Origin: an uncultured Bacteroidota bacterium
GTDB lineage: Bacteria; Bacteroidota; Bacteroidia; Flavobacteriales_F; PHOS-HE28
Assembly: GCA_902826215.1 (NCBI GenBank)
Contig: CADEDY010000004.1
Location: 1-64,000 of the forward strand
Direction: 5' to 3'
Length of the DNA stretch: 64,000 bases
In this document: positions 23,134-31,267 of the stretch, piece after piece
Numbering within the stretch: position 1 is the stretch's first letter
Layout of the letters: the number at the start of each line of letters is the position of its first letter
Made by a program: the position numbers and the translations under genes
The notes under the pieces: model-generated
The model's input: only the letters and a program-made list of their open reading frames with translations
What the model was told of the DNA's origin: nothing
The model's database searches: none

Positions 23134-25488
23134 CTACTGCCCCTTCATCTCCCCGCCCACCTGCTTGTTGCGTTCCATCTGCATCGGGTTCGGTTGGCGC
23201 CCTTCGCGTTCCTTGAATACATCGAAGCGCGTGGGTACCAAGCGTGGTGGCCAACTGTTGTTGTTGAGGTCGCAGTCTGCAGTTTCCAAGAAGGGGTCCA
23301 AGGTCACGCTCTTCACTTCCTTGCGCTTCACGAAGACCTTGCTCACTTCGTCGCTGGTCTTCCAGATCTCGGCGGGGATGCGGTCCACCTCCTTCGTGCC
23401 ATCCGCATACTCCCATTCCAGGATCACGGGCATCACCAAGCCACCGATGTTCTTGAACTGAACCTCGTAGAGAAAGAGGTCTTCATTGAGGAGTGCTTCA
23501 TCCTCGGGCTTCAAGCCTTTCTTCCACTGCTCGTATTTGGCCCTATCGCGTTCGGTTGCGGTGAGCGGATCATAACTGTTGTAGAAATCCTTGGTGCTCG
23601 GATCGCGTTCCACGACCACCTGCGGGACATCCTTCATGTTCCTTTCTCGGCTGAGGTCGGCGACTTCGCGTGACTTGTCCGCTCGTTTCAACTGCTCGGC
23701 CAATGCCGGATCGCGCGGGTCCATGCGCTTGTACTTCAGATCCTCGATGCTGAGGTCCACATGGTCCGTGGTATAGAACCAACCGCGCCAGAACCAATCC
23801 AGGTCCACGGCACTGGCATCTTCCATGGTGCGGAAGAAGTCGGCTGGTGTCGGGTGCTTGAATTTCCAACGCTCGGCGTAGGTCTTGAAGGCGTGATCGA
23901 AAAGCTCCCGTCCCATGACCGTTTCGCGCAGGATGTTCAGCGCGGTGCACGGTTTACCGTATGCGTTGTTGCCGAACTGCGTGATGCTTTCGCTGTTGGT
24001 CATGATGGGTTCGATGCGTGCCTTCACCTGGCCGGGTGCCGCATTGGGATCGCCTTTCATGTAATCCACGATGTTGCGTGGTTTGCCGCGCCAGCTCGGG
24101 TAATCGCGGTCCCACTCCTGCTCGGTGAGGTATTGCACGAAGGTGTTCAACCCTTCATCCATCCAGGTCCACTGGCGCTCATCGCTGTTGATGATCATCG
24201 GGAAGAAGTTGTGGCCCACTTCGTGGATGATCACGCCGATCATGCCATACTTGGTGCGCTCACTATAGGTCCCGTCCTTCTCGGGTCGTCCGCCGTTGAA
24301 GCAGATCATCGGGTACTCCATGCCGATGCGATCCGTGTGGACGCTGATGGCAACGGGATAGATGTAATCACAGGTGAACTTGCTGTAGGTCTTGATCGTG
24401 TGTGCCACCACCTTGGTGCTGTATTGCTCCCAAAGCGGATTGCCCTCCTTCGGGTAGTAGCTCATGCAAAGGACATTGTGCTTGCCCACAGGCTGGTTCT
24501 GGCCGTCCCAGATGAACTTCCGACTGCTGGCGAAGGCGACATCGCGCACGTTCTGTGCTTTGAAGACCCAGGTCTTCTTTCCCGTGGCCTTGGTCTTCTC
24601 GGCCTTCGCGGCTTCCTCCGGGGTCACGATCATAATCGGTTCATCGGCACTGCGCGCCTTGGCAAGTCGGCTGCGCTGCTCGCTGGAAAGCACAGCACTT
24701 TCATTCTGAAGCACACCAGTGGCACCCACGATGTGGTCACTGGGCACGGTGATGCTCAACGAATAATCGCCGAAGTCGAGTGTGAATTCACCTGAACCAA
24801 GGAACTGCTTGTGCATCCAGCCGCTGTAGTCCATGTAGGCGCACATGCGCGGGTAGAACTGCGCACAGGTGTAGAGGTAATTATCCTCATCCGCGAAGTA
24901 CTCGTAGCCGCTACGGCCGCCCACCTTCATGCGGTCGTTGATCGGGAACCACCAGTCCAACTTGAAACTGTAGACCGCTCCCGGCGCCAATGGCCTGGGC
25001 AGGTCGATCCGCATCATGGTCTTGTTGATCTTATGATCCAGCTTATTTCCGGACCCATCGGTAACGCTGGTGATACGGAAGCCACCATCGAAGGGCTCCA
25101 CCCATTTCCGGAGTTGATCGATCGAGACACTGTCCGAGATGGTACCGGTGCGGATCAGGTTGGCGTCGCTGTTCGGTTCGAAGATGTTGCCATCCAACTG
25201 CAGCCACAGGTAGTCCAGCTTATCGGGGCTCTGGTTGTGGTAGGTGATGGTCTCGGTGCCGGTGAGCTTCTGCGTGGCATCGTCGATCTCCACCTTGATG
25301 TCGTAGTCGGCCTTCATCTGCCAATAGGCATGACCGGGCGCGCCGCTGGCGGTGCGCTGCTCGTTGGGCGTGGGCAGTTCCTGGTCCAACTGGCGGAACT
25401 TGTCGCGGCCATAGCGCGGAGAATCCTGCGCGGAAAGGATCGAGACGAACAAGCAAGCAACGGCGGTGAGAGAATGCTTCAGTACCAT
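23134..25488 (-). CDS. M1-family zinc metallopeptidase, exported
   Basis: 784 residues. A signal peptide (KHSLTAVACLFVSILSAQ) is followed by an M1 N-terminal beta domain (YDIKVEIDDATQKLTGTETITYHN), the exopeptidase-type GMEYP (near residue 390), the zinc motif HEVGHNFFP (near 421) and the second-shell WMDEGLNTF, whose Glu is the third zinc ligand. The C-terminal ~200 residues are the long extension typical of Bacteroidota periplasmic M1 peptidases. It probably degrades peptides in the periplasm. The ATG at 25488 is set by the signal peptide and a promoter box 5 nt upstream. Confidence 0.93.
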   Translation of the reverse strand: MVLKHSLTAVACLFVSILSAQDSPRYGRDKFRQLDQELPTPNEQRTASGAPGHAYWQMKADYDIKVEIDDATQKLTGTETITYHNQSPDKLDYLWLQLDGNIFEPNSDANLIRTGTISDSVSIDQLRKWVEPFDGGFRITSVTDGSGNKLDHKINKTMMRIDLPRPLAPGAVYSFKLDWWFPINDRMKVGGRSGYEYFADEDNYLYTCAQFYPRMCAYMDYSGWMHKQFLGSGEFTLDFGDYSLSITVPSDHIVGATGVLQNESAVLSSEQRSRLAKARSADEPIMIVTPEEAAKAEKTKATGKKTWVFKAQNVRDVAFASSRKFIWDGQNQPVGKHNVLCMSYYPKEGNPLWEQYSTKVVAHTIKTYSKFTCDYIYPVAISVHTDRIGMEYPMICFNGGRPEKDGTYSERTKYGMIGVIIHEVGHNFFPMIINSDERQWTWMDEGLNTFVQYLTEQEWDRDYPSWRGKPRNIVDYMKGDPNAAPGQVKARIEPIMTNSESITQFGNNAYGKPCTALNILRETVMGRELFDHAFKTYAERWKFKHPTPADFFRTMEDASAVDLDWFWRGWFYTTDHVDLSIEDLKYKRMDPRDPALAEQLKRADKSREVADLSRERNMKDVPQVVVERDPSTKDFYNSYDPLTATERDRAKYEQWKKGLKPEDEALLNEDLFLYEVQFKNIGGLVMPVILEWEYADGTKEVDRIPAEIWKTSDEVSKVFVKRKEVKSVTLDPFLETADCDLNNNSWPPRLVPTRFDVFKEREGRQPNPMQMERNKQVGGEMKGQ

Positions 25489-25493
25489 GGTCG

Positions 25494-25501
25494 CGAAGGT
25501 A
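25494..25501 (-). promoter_or_regulatory. -7 box of the M1 peptidase operon
   Basis: TACCTTCG on the minus strand, 5 nt before the ATG at 25488. Confidence 0.45.
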
Positions 25502-25540
25502 GTTGGCGGCCCTGAGAGGTTGAACACCGCCCCGCATGCC

Positions 25541-25548
25541 GATCTTTG
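25541..25548 (+). promoter_or_regulatory. -7 box of the DUF6702 gene
   Basis: GATCTTTG, 5 nt before a GTG at 25554. It lies downstream of the ATG at 25536, which argues that the GTG is the real start. Confidence 0.4.
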
Positions 25549-25553
25549 CACGC

Positions 25554-26039
25554 GTGAAAACCCTGTTCGTCGCTCTTACCCTGTTGCTCGTGGCCGCTGC
25601 GCCGCATGAGTTCTACGTCTCCATCCTCACCATCCGTCACCATCCGCAGGAACGGACCCTTGATCTCACGTGGCGCATCACGGCCCACGACATCGAGCAC
25701 GCTTTGGCGAATGTTAGTGAACTGAAGATGAATTCCGACCATGAGCATCCCAAGGCGGACAGCTTGTTGAACGCGTACTTCCACCAACACCTCACCCTTT
25801 TCCAAGAGGACAAGCAACTCGATTGGATCTGGATCGGCAAGGAACTCGACGGCGAGACCTTGTATTGCTACCTGCAAGTGGAAGGGATCTACACACCGAA
25901 TGACCTGAGCGTATCCTGCACCTTGCTCCAGGACGCCTTCACCGAGCAGCAGAACTTGGTGCATGTGGAAAGCGAGGTCCTTCCCACCCGCTCCCATACC
26001 TTCATCCTTGGTGCTTCGGCACACACCTTCACTTGGTGA
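25554..26039 (+). CDS. Exported DUF6702 family protein
   Basis: 161 residues from the GTG at 25554, which gives a clean signal peptide (VKTLFVALTLLLVAAAPHE). The mature part (HEFYVSILTIRHHPQERTLDLTWRITAHDIEHAL) is the DUF6702 pattern found in many Bacteroidota next to M1 peptidases. Function unknown. A longer start at 25536 (ATG) is possible, but its first codons contain the promoter-like box. Divergent from the M1 peptidase, with only 65 bp between starts. Confidence 0.8.
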   Translation: MKTLFVALTLLLVAAAPHEFYVSILTIRHHPQERTLDLTWRITAHDIEHALANVSELKMNSDHEHPKADSLLNAYFHQHLTLFQEDKQLDWIWIGKELDGETLYCYLQVEGIYTPNDLSVSCTLLQDAFTEQQNLVHVESEVLPTRSHTFILGASAHTFTW

Positions 26040-26077
26040 TGAAGCACGCTGCCACTTGTTGATCATGTTTGAATAGG

Positions 26078-26872
26078 ATGAACTTCTTGCGAAGACTCCT
26101 GATCGGTTGTGCTGCTTTCTACCTCCTATGCTGCGTTGGGATGTACTTCTTCCAGGAATTACTGCTCTTTCACCCCACCAAGCTGAGCAAGGACCATGTC
26201 TTCCAGTCCGATGTGCCTTTCGACGAGAAGTACATCCAGACCAAGAAGGGTGGGATACTGCATGGGCTACTATTTCATGCAGACCATGCGCAGGGTGTGA
26301 TCCTCTATCTACACGGCAACGGTGGTTCGGTGAAAGGATGGGCCGATGTCGCACCGACCTACACGAGTCTAGGCTACGATGTATTCATGATCGACTATCC
26401 GGGTTTCGGCAAAAGCGAGGGAACCATCGCGAGCGAGGAGCAATTGATCGCAAGTGGGCAAGCAGCGTACGAATACGTAAGAACCAGCTATGAGGAATCT
26501 GACATTGTCATCCTCGGTTACTCGCTAGGAACTGGGATCGCGGCCCACCTCGCATCCAACAACCAAGCAAGGATGCTGATCCTCCAGGCACCCTATCTGA
26601 GCATGAAGGATCTTGCTCGACGGAAATTCCCATGGGTGCCGTCGTTCGTTCTCCGTTATCCCCTGATGACGGATGAACGCGTTCGGAGCTGCAACATGCC
26701 TGTTGTGATATTCCATGGCGACAATGACAACACGGTGCCTTACGGATCCTCTCTGGGATTGATGAAGGAGTTGAGGTCCAAGGATACGTTGATCACCCTG
26801 CATGGATGGGGCCACAACAACTTCACTGATTGCCCCGAGTATCTCGAGGCTATCCAAAACGTGTTGAAATGA
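26078..26872 (+). CDS. Membrane-anchored alpha/beta hydrolase
   Basis: 264 residues. An N-terminal hydrophobic segment (LLIGCAAFYLLCCVGMYFF) anchors the protein. Catalytic elements: oxyanion loop YLHGNGGSVKG, nucleophile elbow GYSLGTG, acid in FHGDNDNTVP and histidine in LHGWGHNNF. The family (BEM46/ABHD-like) is generally serine hydrolases of unknown substrate. The ATG at 26078 is preferred to a TTG at 26069. Its stop overlaps one possible ATG of the next gene. Confidence 0.85.
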   Translation: MNFLRRLLIGCAAFYLLCCVGMYFFQELLLFHPTKLSKDHVFQSDVPFDEKYIQTKKGGILHGLLFHADHAQGVILYLHGNGGSVKGWADVAPTYTSLGYDVFMIDYPGFGKSEGTIASEEQLIASGQAAYEYVRTSYEESDIVILGYSLGTGIAAHLASNNQARMLILQAPYLSMKDLARRKFPWVPSFVLRYPLMTDERVRSCNMPVVIFHGDNDNTVPYGSSLGLMKELRSKDTLITLHGWGHNNFTDCPEYLEAIQNVLK

Positions 26873-26919
26873 CCCGACCAAAGAAAGCCCCCTTTGTCTT
26901 TCGCGACCCTTCCGCCAGT

Positions 26920-27720
26920 ATGACTCTCCGATCCAATGTATCCAGCTTCGCGACCGGTCTCATCTATCTGGGAATGATCGCTTGTACCTATTCAAGAAAG
27001 GATACCACTGGATCCGTGAGCCCCATGGTGATCGATAAGTTGGTTTCTGACTTGTCAACAGACCGGATCAGGCATCACAGTACCGTTGCGGACACCGCCG
27101 GCTTGGATGCCGAGCTCCGCATCATCGAGGCCAAGCTCGGCCCGCTCGAGCCCGGCATTCGTGATCACCTTGCCGTGGTGGAGGTCATGTACTTCACCTT
27201 CGCAGATAGCACGATGACCATTATCGATAAGGTCAACCTTCATTCAGGGGCGCTCGTGGTTCATGCCTGCGTGGCGGATGATGTGAAGGCGATCTTCGAG
27301 ATCCTGCGCCGCGACACCTTCCCTATTGCCAAGGTGATCCCGATCAACACGTATGGATTGAACGCAGATAGCACGGGTTGGAACGACGCGGCTTCCATGG
27401 CCGACAACAACACGAGTGCATTCAATTACCGGACGAAGCCAACATCACGAGAACCGAGCAAACACGGGCAGGGCATTGCGATCGACATCAATCCAGTGTT
27501 CAATCCGATGGTACGACGCGAAGCTGACGGCACTACCGTTGAGCCTCCTCAAGGCCGCTATGTCCCGAACAGGCCCGGCACGTTGACGCGCGCCAACACG
27601 GACGAATACCTGCGGCCACTGGGTTGGTCCTGGGGTGGACGGTGGCCGAAACCAACGGATCATCAGCACATCGAGAAGAGCCAGGGACGGTGCGAGCATA
27701 TGCAGTTCAGTTTGAAATAG
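26920..27720 (+). CDS. M15-family peptidase lipoprotein
   Basis: 266 residues. From the ATG at 26920 the N-terminus is MTLRSNVSSFATGLIYLGMIAC, a lipoprotein signal with lipobox GMIAC. The catalytic domain has KHGQGIAIDINPVFNP (H-x6-D zinc ligands) and PTDHQHIEKS (final zinc His), as in M15 D-Ala-D-Ala carboxypeptidases and L-Ala-D-Glu endopeptidases acting on peptidoglycan. An alternative ATG at 26869 overlaps the hydrolase stop (ATGA) but leaves 17 extra residues before the signal peptide. A CAAAG/CTTTG inverted repeat lies just after the stop. Confidence 0.85.
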   Translation: MTLRSNVSSFATGLIYLGMIACTYSRKDTTGSVSPMVIDKLVSDLSTDRIRHHSTVADTAGLDAELRIIEAKLGPLEPGIRDHLAVVEVMYFTFADSTMTIIDKVNLHSGALVVHACVADDVKAIFEILRRDTFPIAKVIPINTYGLNADSTGWNDAASMADNNTSAFNYRTKPTSREPSKHGQGIAIDINPVFNPMVRREADGTTVEPPQGRYVPNRPGTLTRANTDEYLRPLGWSWGGRWPKPTDHQHIEKSQGRCEHMQFSLK

Positions 27721-27760
27721 ACAAAGGTTGTCTTTGACCTTGGCGCTCCTCAACGCGAAC

Positions 27761-27776
27761 ATGACAAAGAAGGAAA
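27761..27776 (+). repeat. Duplicated 5' end of nth, abandoned copy
   Basis: ATGACAAAGAAGGAAA is identical to the first 16 bases of nth at 28333-28348. Here it opens a six-codon frame ending in TGA at once. The bases before it (AACGCG) are also shared. Confidence 0.7.
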
Positions 27777-27823
27777 GCTGACCTTGTTGTACCAAAGCAG
27801 GTTGACAAACAACAGCTCATGCC

Positions 27824-28336
27824 ATGAAAACTGCACGCAAGGTCGTGATCGGGCTCGCTTGGACAGGCATTGCAATACCCTTGCTCATTTCGGTGACCCT
27901 AGCGCTTGGTCCGCTCGAATTCCAAGATCCCTCCTATGAGATCGGGGTTCTGACATGGTGGATATTCGGTGTTCCAAGTTGTGTAAGTGCATTGATACTA
28001 TTCGGAATTCGAACGGGTGATTCCGGATCCACCATCGCAAGAAGAATCGCGATAGCCTTACTCGTCCCCTTTATACTGCTTGTTTTCATCGGCACAGTTG
28101 GATTCGCGAACGCAATGTGTACATGGACGGAATGGAAGACTGTTTTCGTCCACAAGAATGATCCTGGACGAAGAATTGTAGTTCGTGGTCTCGGTTGTGG
28201 TGCTTTGGACAGCGGCCCTCCAGCAATGAGGACTGTTGAAATAGTGGCATTGAGCAACTGGTTGAACCACATTCAAGAAGTTGACACCACCTTGATCGAT
28301 CGAAGTCGATGGAACCGAGTTGGAGGAACGCGATGA
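27824..28336 (+). CDS. Membrane protein of unknown function inserted before nth
   Basis: 170 residues with three hydrophobic segments (VVIGLAWTGIAIPLLISVTLAL, TWWIFGVPSCVSALILFGI, IAIALLVPFILLVFIGTVGFA) and a soluble C-terminal third (RRIVVRGLGCGALDSGPPAMRTVEIV). No family recognised. Its DNA is more AT-rich than that of its neighbours, and the start of nth is duplicated on both sides of it, both of which suggest a recent insertion. ATGA overlap with nth means it is now translated in register with that gene. Confidence 0.6.
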   Translation: MKTARKVVIGLAWTGIAIPLLISVTLALGPLEFQDPSYEIGVLTWWIFGVPSCVSALILFGIRTGDSGSTIARRIAIALLVPFILLVFIGTVGFANAMCTWTEWKTVFVHKNDPGRRIVVRGLGCGALDSGPPAMRTVEIVALSNWLNHIQEVDTTLIDRSRWNRVGGTR

Positions 28337-28968
28337 CAAAGAAGGAAAAAGCCGCTTTCGCCGCTGCGACCTTGGCGAAGCTCTACCCACGTACAACCAT
28401 TCCGCTGGACCACGATGGTCCTTTCACCCTGCTCGTCGCCGTGGTCCTCAGCGCACAATGCACAGACAAGAAGGTGAATGAGATCACCCCATTGCTCTTC
28501 GCGAAAGCGCGAACGCCGCACGCCATGATGAAGCTACGCGTGGAGGAGATCCAGGACATCATCCGTCCCTGTGGCCTTTCGCCGATGAAGAGCAAGGGCA
28601 TCCATGGCCTTTCGCGGATCATTGTGGAGGAGCACGGTGGCAGGGTACCCGCCGACATGGAGGCTTTGGAGCGATTGCCCGCCGTAGGGCACAAGACGGC
28701 CAGCGTGGTCATGTCCCAACCGTTCGGGGTTCCTGCCTTTCCGGTGGATACGCACATCCACCGATTGGCCTACCGCTGGACCTTGAGCACCGGCAAGAAC
28801 GTGGAGCGTACGGAGGCCGACCTGAAGCGGTTGTTTCCCGAGAACACGTGGAACGACCTGCACCTCCGCATCATCTACTTCGGACGGGAGCAATGCCCAG
28901 CGAAAGGCCACGATCCTCGGAAGTGCCCGATCTGCTCGGTCATCGGTCGGAAGGAGCTATTCAACTGA
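28333..28968 (+). CDS. nth: Endonuclease III (DNA glycosylase/AP lyase)
   Basis: 211 residues. The helix-hairpin-helix and catalytic lysine lie in LERLPAVGHKTASVV, and the catalytic aspartate follows in PVDTHIHRL, the HhH-GPD layout of base-excision-repair enzymes that remove oxidised pyrimidines. The C-terminal cluster is CPAKGHDPRKCPICS: C-x9-C-x2-C with no fourth cysteine, unlike the C-x6-C-x2-C-x5-C of E. coli Nth, so the 4Fe-4S cluster is probably absent or altered. ATGA overlap with the upstream membrane protein. Confidence 0.93.
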   Translation: MTKKEKAAFAAATLAKLYPRTTIPLDHDGPFTLLVAVVLSAQCTDKKVNEITPLLFAKARTPHAMMKLRVEEIQDIIRPCGLSPMKSKGIHGLSRIIVEEHGGRVPADMEALERLPAVGHKTASVVMSQPFGVPAFPVDTHIHRLAYRWTLSTGKNVERTEADLKRLFPENTWNDLHLRIIYFGREQCPAKGHDPRKCPICSVIGRKELFN

Positions 28969-28984
28969 CCGGCGTTCGGCGCGC

Positions 28985-28992
28985 TAATTTCA
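28985..28992 (+). promoter_or_regulatory. -7 box of the acyltransferase-desaturase operon
   Basis: TAATTTCA, 10 nt before the ATG at 29003, in the 34-bp gap after nth. Confidence 0.4.
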
Positions 28993-29002
28993 CGCCCCTT
29001 CC

Positions 29003-29884
29003 ATGGGCGCCTTGGGCTACTACCTCGCACTACCCTTCCTGTATGGCATCGCCGTGCTGCCCTTCCCCGTGCTCTATTTCTTGAGCGACCTCCTCCGCTT
29101 CGTGCTCTTCACGGTGATCGGCTATCGCCGGAAGGTCGTGCTCACGAATCTGCGGAACAGCTTTCCACAGAAGTCCGAAGCCGAGATCCTCAGGATCGCA
29201 GCTGACTTCCATCAGTGGTTCTGTGATCTGGTGGTTGAAACTTTGAAGACCTTGACCATTTCACCGAACGTATTGAAGGAACGGGTCGAATTCACAGGTA
29301 CCGAACTGCTGCGCGACTTCGCAGCCAAGAACCAGAGCATCATCATCGTGCTCGGTCACTTCGGGAACTGGGAGCTCGCCGGAGCCCGATACAGCGCGGA
29401 GGTGGGGCTGCCGCAGTTGTATGTGATCTACCATCCCTTGCAGAACAAGCACTTCGACGGATTGATGTACCGCATGCGTACTCGGCTGGGAACCAAGCTC
29501 TACACCATGCGCGAAACGAGCAAGGCCATGCTTCGCGACCGTCCTTTGAACACCGCCACGGCCTTCATCGCCGACCAAACGCCCTCACCTGAACGCGCCT
29601 ATTGGATGACCTTCTTGGGTCAGGACACACCGGTCTACCAGGGAACCGAGGCCTTGTCGCGCAAACTGGACTACCCGGTGGTGTACATCAGCATCACTCG
29701 TCCGAAGCGTGGATACTACCGCATGGTGGCGGAAACATTGGTGGAAGACCCGCGCCGGACCAAGGAAGGAGAAATAACCGAGATCCATACCCGCCGATTG
29801 GAACGGGATATCCGGAACTATCCCGACCTTTGGCTCTGGACACATCGTCGTTGGAAACATAGTAGACCTTCCGGTGTTACATGA
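29003..29884 (+). CDS. Lysophospholipid/lipid A-type acyltransferase
   Basis: 293 residues. An N-terminal hydrophobic stretch (LALPFLYGIAVLPFPVLYFLSDLL) anchors the enzyme. VLGHFGNWELAG contains the H-x4-E catalytic motif, followed by the glycerol-phosphate-type pocket IADQTPSPERAYWMTFLG, as in the HtrB/LpxL late acyltransferases. In Bacteroidota it may acylate lipid A or a phospholipid/ornithine lipid. The next gene, a fatty-acid desaturase, starts inside its stop (ATGA), linking the pair in membrane-lipid tailoring. Confidence 0.9.
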   Translation: MGALGYYLALPFLYGIAVLPFPVLYFLSDLLRFVLFTVIGYRRKVVLTNLRNSFPQKSEAEILRIAADFHQWFCDLVVETLKTLTISPNVLKERVEFTGTELLRDFAAKNQSIIIVLGHFGNWELAGARYSAEVGLPQLYVIYHPLQNKHFDGLMYRMRTRLGTKLYTMRETSKAMLRDRPLNTATAFIADQTPSPERAYWMTFLGQDTPVYQGTEALSRKLDYPVVYISITRPKRGYYRMVAETLVEDPRRTKEGEITEIHTRRLERDIRNYPDLWLWTHRRWKHSRPSGVT

Positions 29885-30870
29885 ACGTGAAGAACGAAAA
29901 AGAACTGATCCTTGCCACGAAGCCCTTCGCCAAGGAGGTCAAGTGGAAAAGTTGGTGGCACCTGCTGAGCACGGGCACCCTGTTGGCTGGCTTGTATGCA
30001 GGCATCTTCATTCCGAAGTCACCCCTGTGGGTAAAATCGGTGTGCAGTGTGTTCGCAGGGCTCACCATCGCCCGGATGTTCATCATCTACCATGACCATC
30101 AGCACAAGGCGATCCTCCAGAACTCCAAACTGGCTGATGCTTTGATGACGCTGTGGGGACTCTTCGTTCTTGCGCCTACTAGCATCTGGAAACGGTCGCA
30201 CGACCACCACCACACGCACAATTCGAAGCTTTACACCAGCAGCATCGGCTCCTACCCGATCGTAACGGTCGAGAAGTTCAAGAGCTTCAACAAGCGCGAC
30301 CGCACGATCTACCTCTTCGTTCGCCATCCGCTCACCATCGCCTTCGGCTATGTGTTCGTCTTCTTCTATGGCATGTGCGTGCGATCCTTCGTGAACAACC
30401 GCAGCAAGCACTGGGATTCGCTGCTCTCCATGATCCTGCATCTAGGCATTGCCGTTGCGATCGTCCTGACCCTTGGTTGGACCGCTCTGCTGCTCGGCTT
30501 GGTGGTACCCGCTTTGATCTCCTTGGGCCTTGGGGCATACCTTTTCTATGCGCAGCACAACTTCCCTACGGCCACTTTCTCGGACAAGGAAGGCTGGAGC
30601 TATGTGAACGCAGCCCTTGGTAGCAGCAGTTACATGAAAATGAACCCGGTGATGCACTGGTTCACAGGCAACATCGGCTACCATCACATCCACCACCTCA
30701 ACGCACGGATCCCGTTCTACCGACTGCCGGAGGTGTTCAAGGCCATTCCTGCACTTCAGAAAGCGAAGACCACGTCGTTGATGCCCGGTGAGATCATCCG
30801 CTGCTTCCGCCTGAAATGGTGGGACCCGCAGCTCGGCCGCATGATCGGCTACCGCGAATTGGCCGTGTGA
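29881..30870 (+). CDS. Membrane fatty-acid desaturase family protein
   Basis: 329 residues. Three histidine clusters typical of membrane di-iron desaturases/hydroxylases are present: HDHQHKA (near residue 70), HDHHHTH (near 102) and HHIHHL (near 265), plus AQHNFP (near 215). At least four transmembrane helices separate them (for example LLSTGTLLAGLYAGIFI, IAFGYVFVFFYGMC, AIVLTLGWTALLLGLVVPAL). It introduces a double bond or hydroxyl group into a lipid acyl chain. ATGA overlap with the acyltransferase; a terminator lies 15 bp downstream. Confidence 0.9.
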   Translation: MNVKNEKELILATKPFAKEVKWKSWWHLLSTGTLLAGLYAGIFIPKSPLWVKSVCSVFAGLTIARMFIIYHDHQHKAILQNSKLADALMTLWGLFVLAPTSIWKRSHDHHHTHNSKLYTSSIGSYPIVTVEKFKSFNKRDRTIYLFVRHPLTIAFGYVFVFFYGMCVRSFVNNRSKHWDSLLSMILHLGIAVAIVLTLGWTALLLGLVVPALISLGLGAYLFYAQHNFPTATFSDKEGWSYVNAALGSSSYMKMNPVMHWFTGNIGYHHIHHLNARIPFYRLPEVFKAIPALQKAKTTSLMPGEIIRCFRLKWWDPQLGRMIGYRELAV

Positions 30871-30885
30871 AAGATCGGCTGAAGC

Positions 30886-30923
30886 AGAAAGCCCCGCCTC
30901 GGATCACCGAAGCGGGGCTTTCT
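30886..30923. terminator. Bidirectional terminator after the desaturase gene
   Basis: AGAAAGCCCCGC pairs with GCGGGGCTTTCT around a 14-nt loop. It also serves the convergent small gene whose stop is 18 bp away. Confidence 0.8.
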
Positions 30924-30940
30924 GTTAACACGACCTGATC

Positions 30941-31114
30941 TCAATTCAGGATCAATGCGATCTCACCTACGGGCGGGGCATCCACCACACGCAGGGCCTT
31001 GGAGTATCCGAGGATCATTTGGATGGTCGACGCACGTGGGCCGGGCTGGAGATCGAGGTTCATGGTCTTCTTCGAGCGTCGACGTGAATTCTTCCGAAGC
31101 GTAGAGTGGGTCAT
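30941..31114 (-). CDS. Small conserved-looking protein next to the sigma factor
   Basis: 57 residues: basic N-terminus (MTHSTLRKNSRRRSKKT), then MNLDLQPGPRASTIQMILGYSKALRV and a C-terminus VGEIALILN. The pattern (LD-x-P-x-x-x-T-I-x-x-I-L-x-YSK-x-L ... ILN) is one I associate with short proteins encoded immediately downstream of sigma-70-family factors in Bacteroidota (from memory). Role unknown; a regulator or partner of the sigma factor is possible. A second ATG at 31063 would drop the basic stretch. The gap to the sigma-factor stop is 153 bp with no other signal. Confidence 0.65.
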   Translation of the reverse strand: MTHSTLRKNSRRRSKKTMNLDLQPGPRASTIQMILGYSKALRVVDAPPVGEIALILN

Positions 31115-31267
31115 GAAATAGAGGGTTGGTTTGTTTTCGTGTTGATTGAACGCCCCTCTCCCTCGCCGTATTGCGTGCCACCCCCGAAAAATTGAATGGA
31201 AGCCTTTCAACAAGAAGCGGCGGGCCTACCGCTAGACCCGCCGCTACCTGAATATCAATGAGTTGCA

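Noticed and set aside
23129-23416. Upstream extension of the small lipoprotein frame on the minus strand
   Set aside because: It lies entirely within the M1 peptidase coding sequence and gives low-complexity, unrecognisable protein.
23761-24795. 344-codon open frame on the plus strand
   Set aside because: Antisense shadow of the M1 peptidase with no recognisable domain, caused by high GC content.
25536-25553. ATG at 25536 as the start of the DUF6702 gene
   Set aside because: The GTG at 25554 gives a better signal peptide, and the promoter-like box lies between the two; the ATG remains a weaker alternative.
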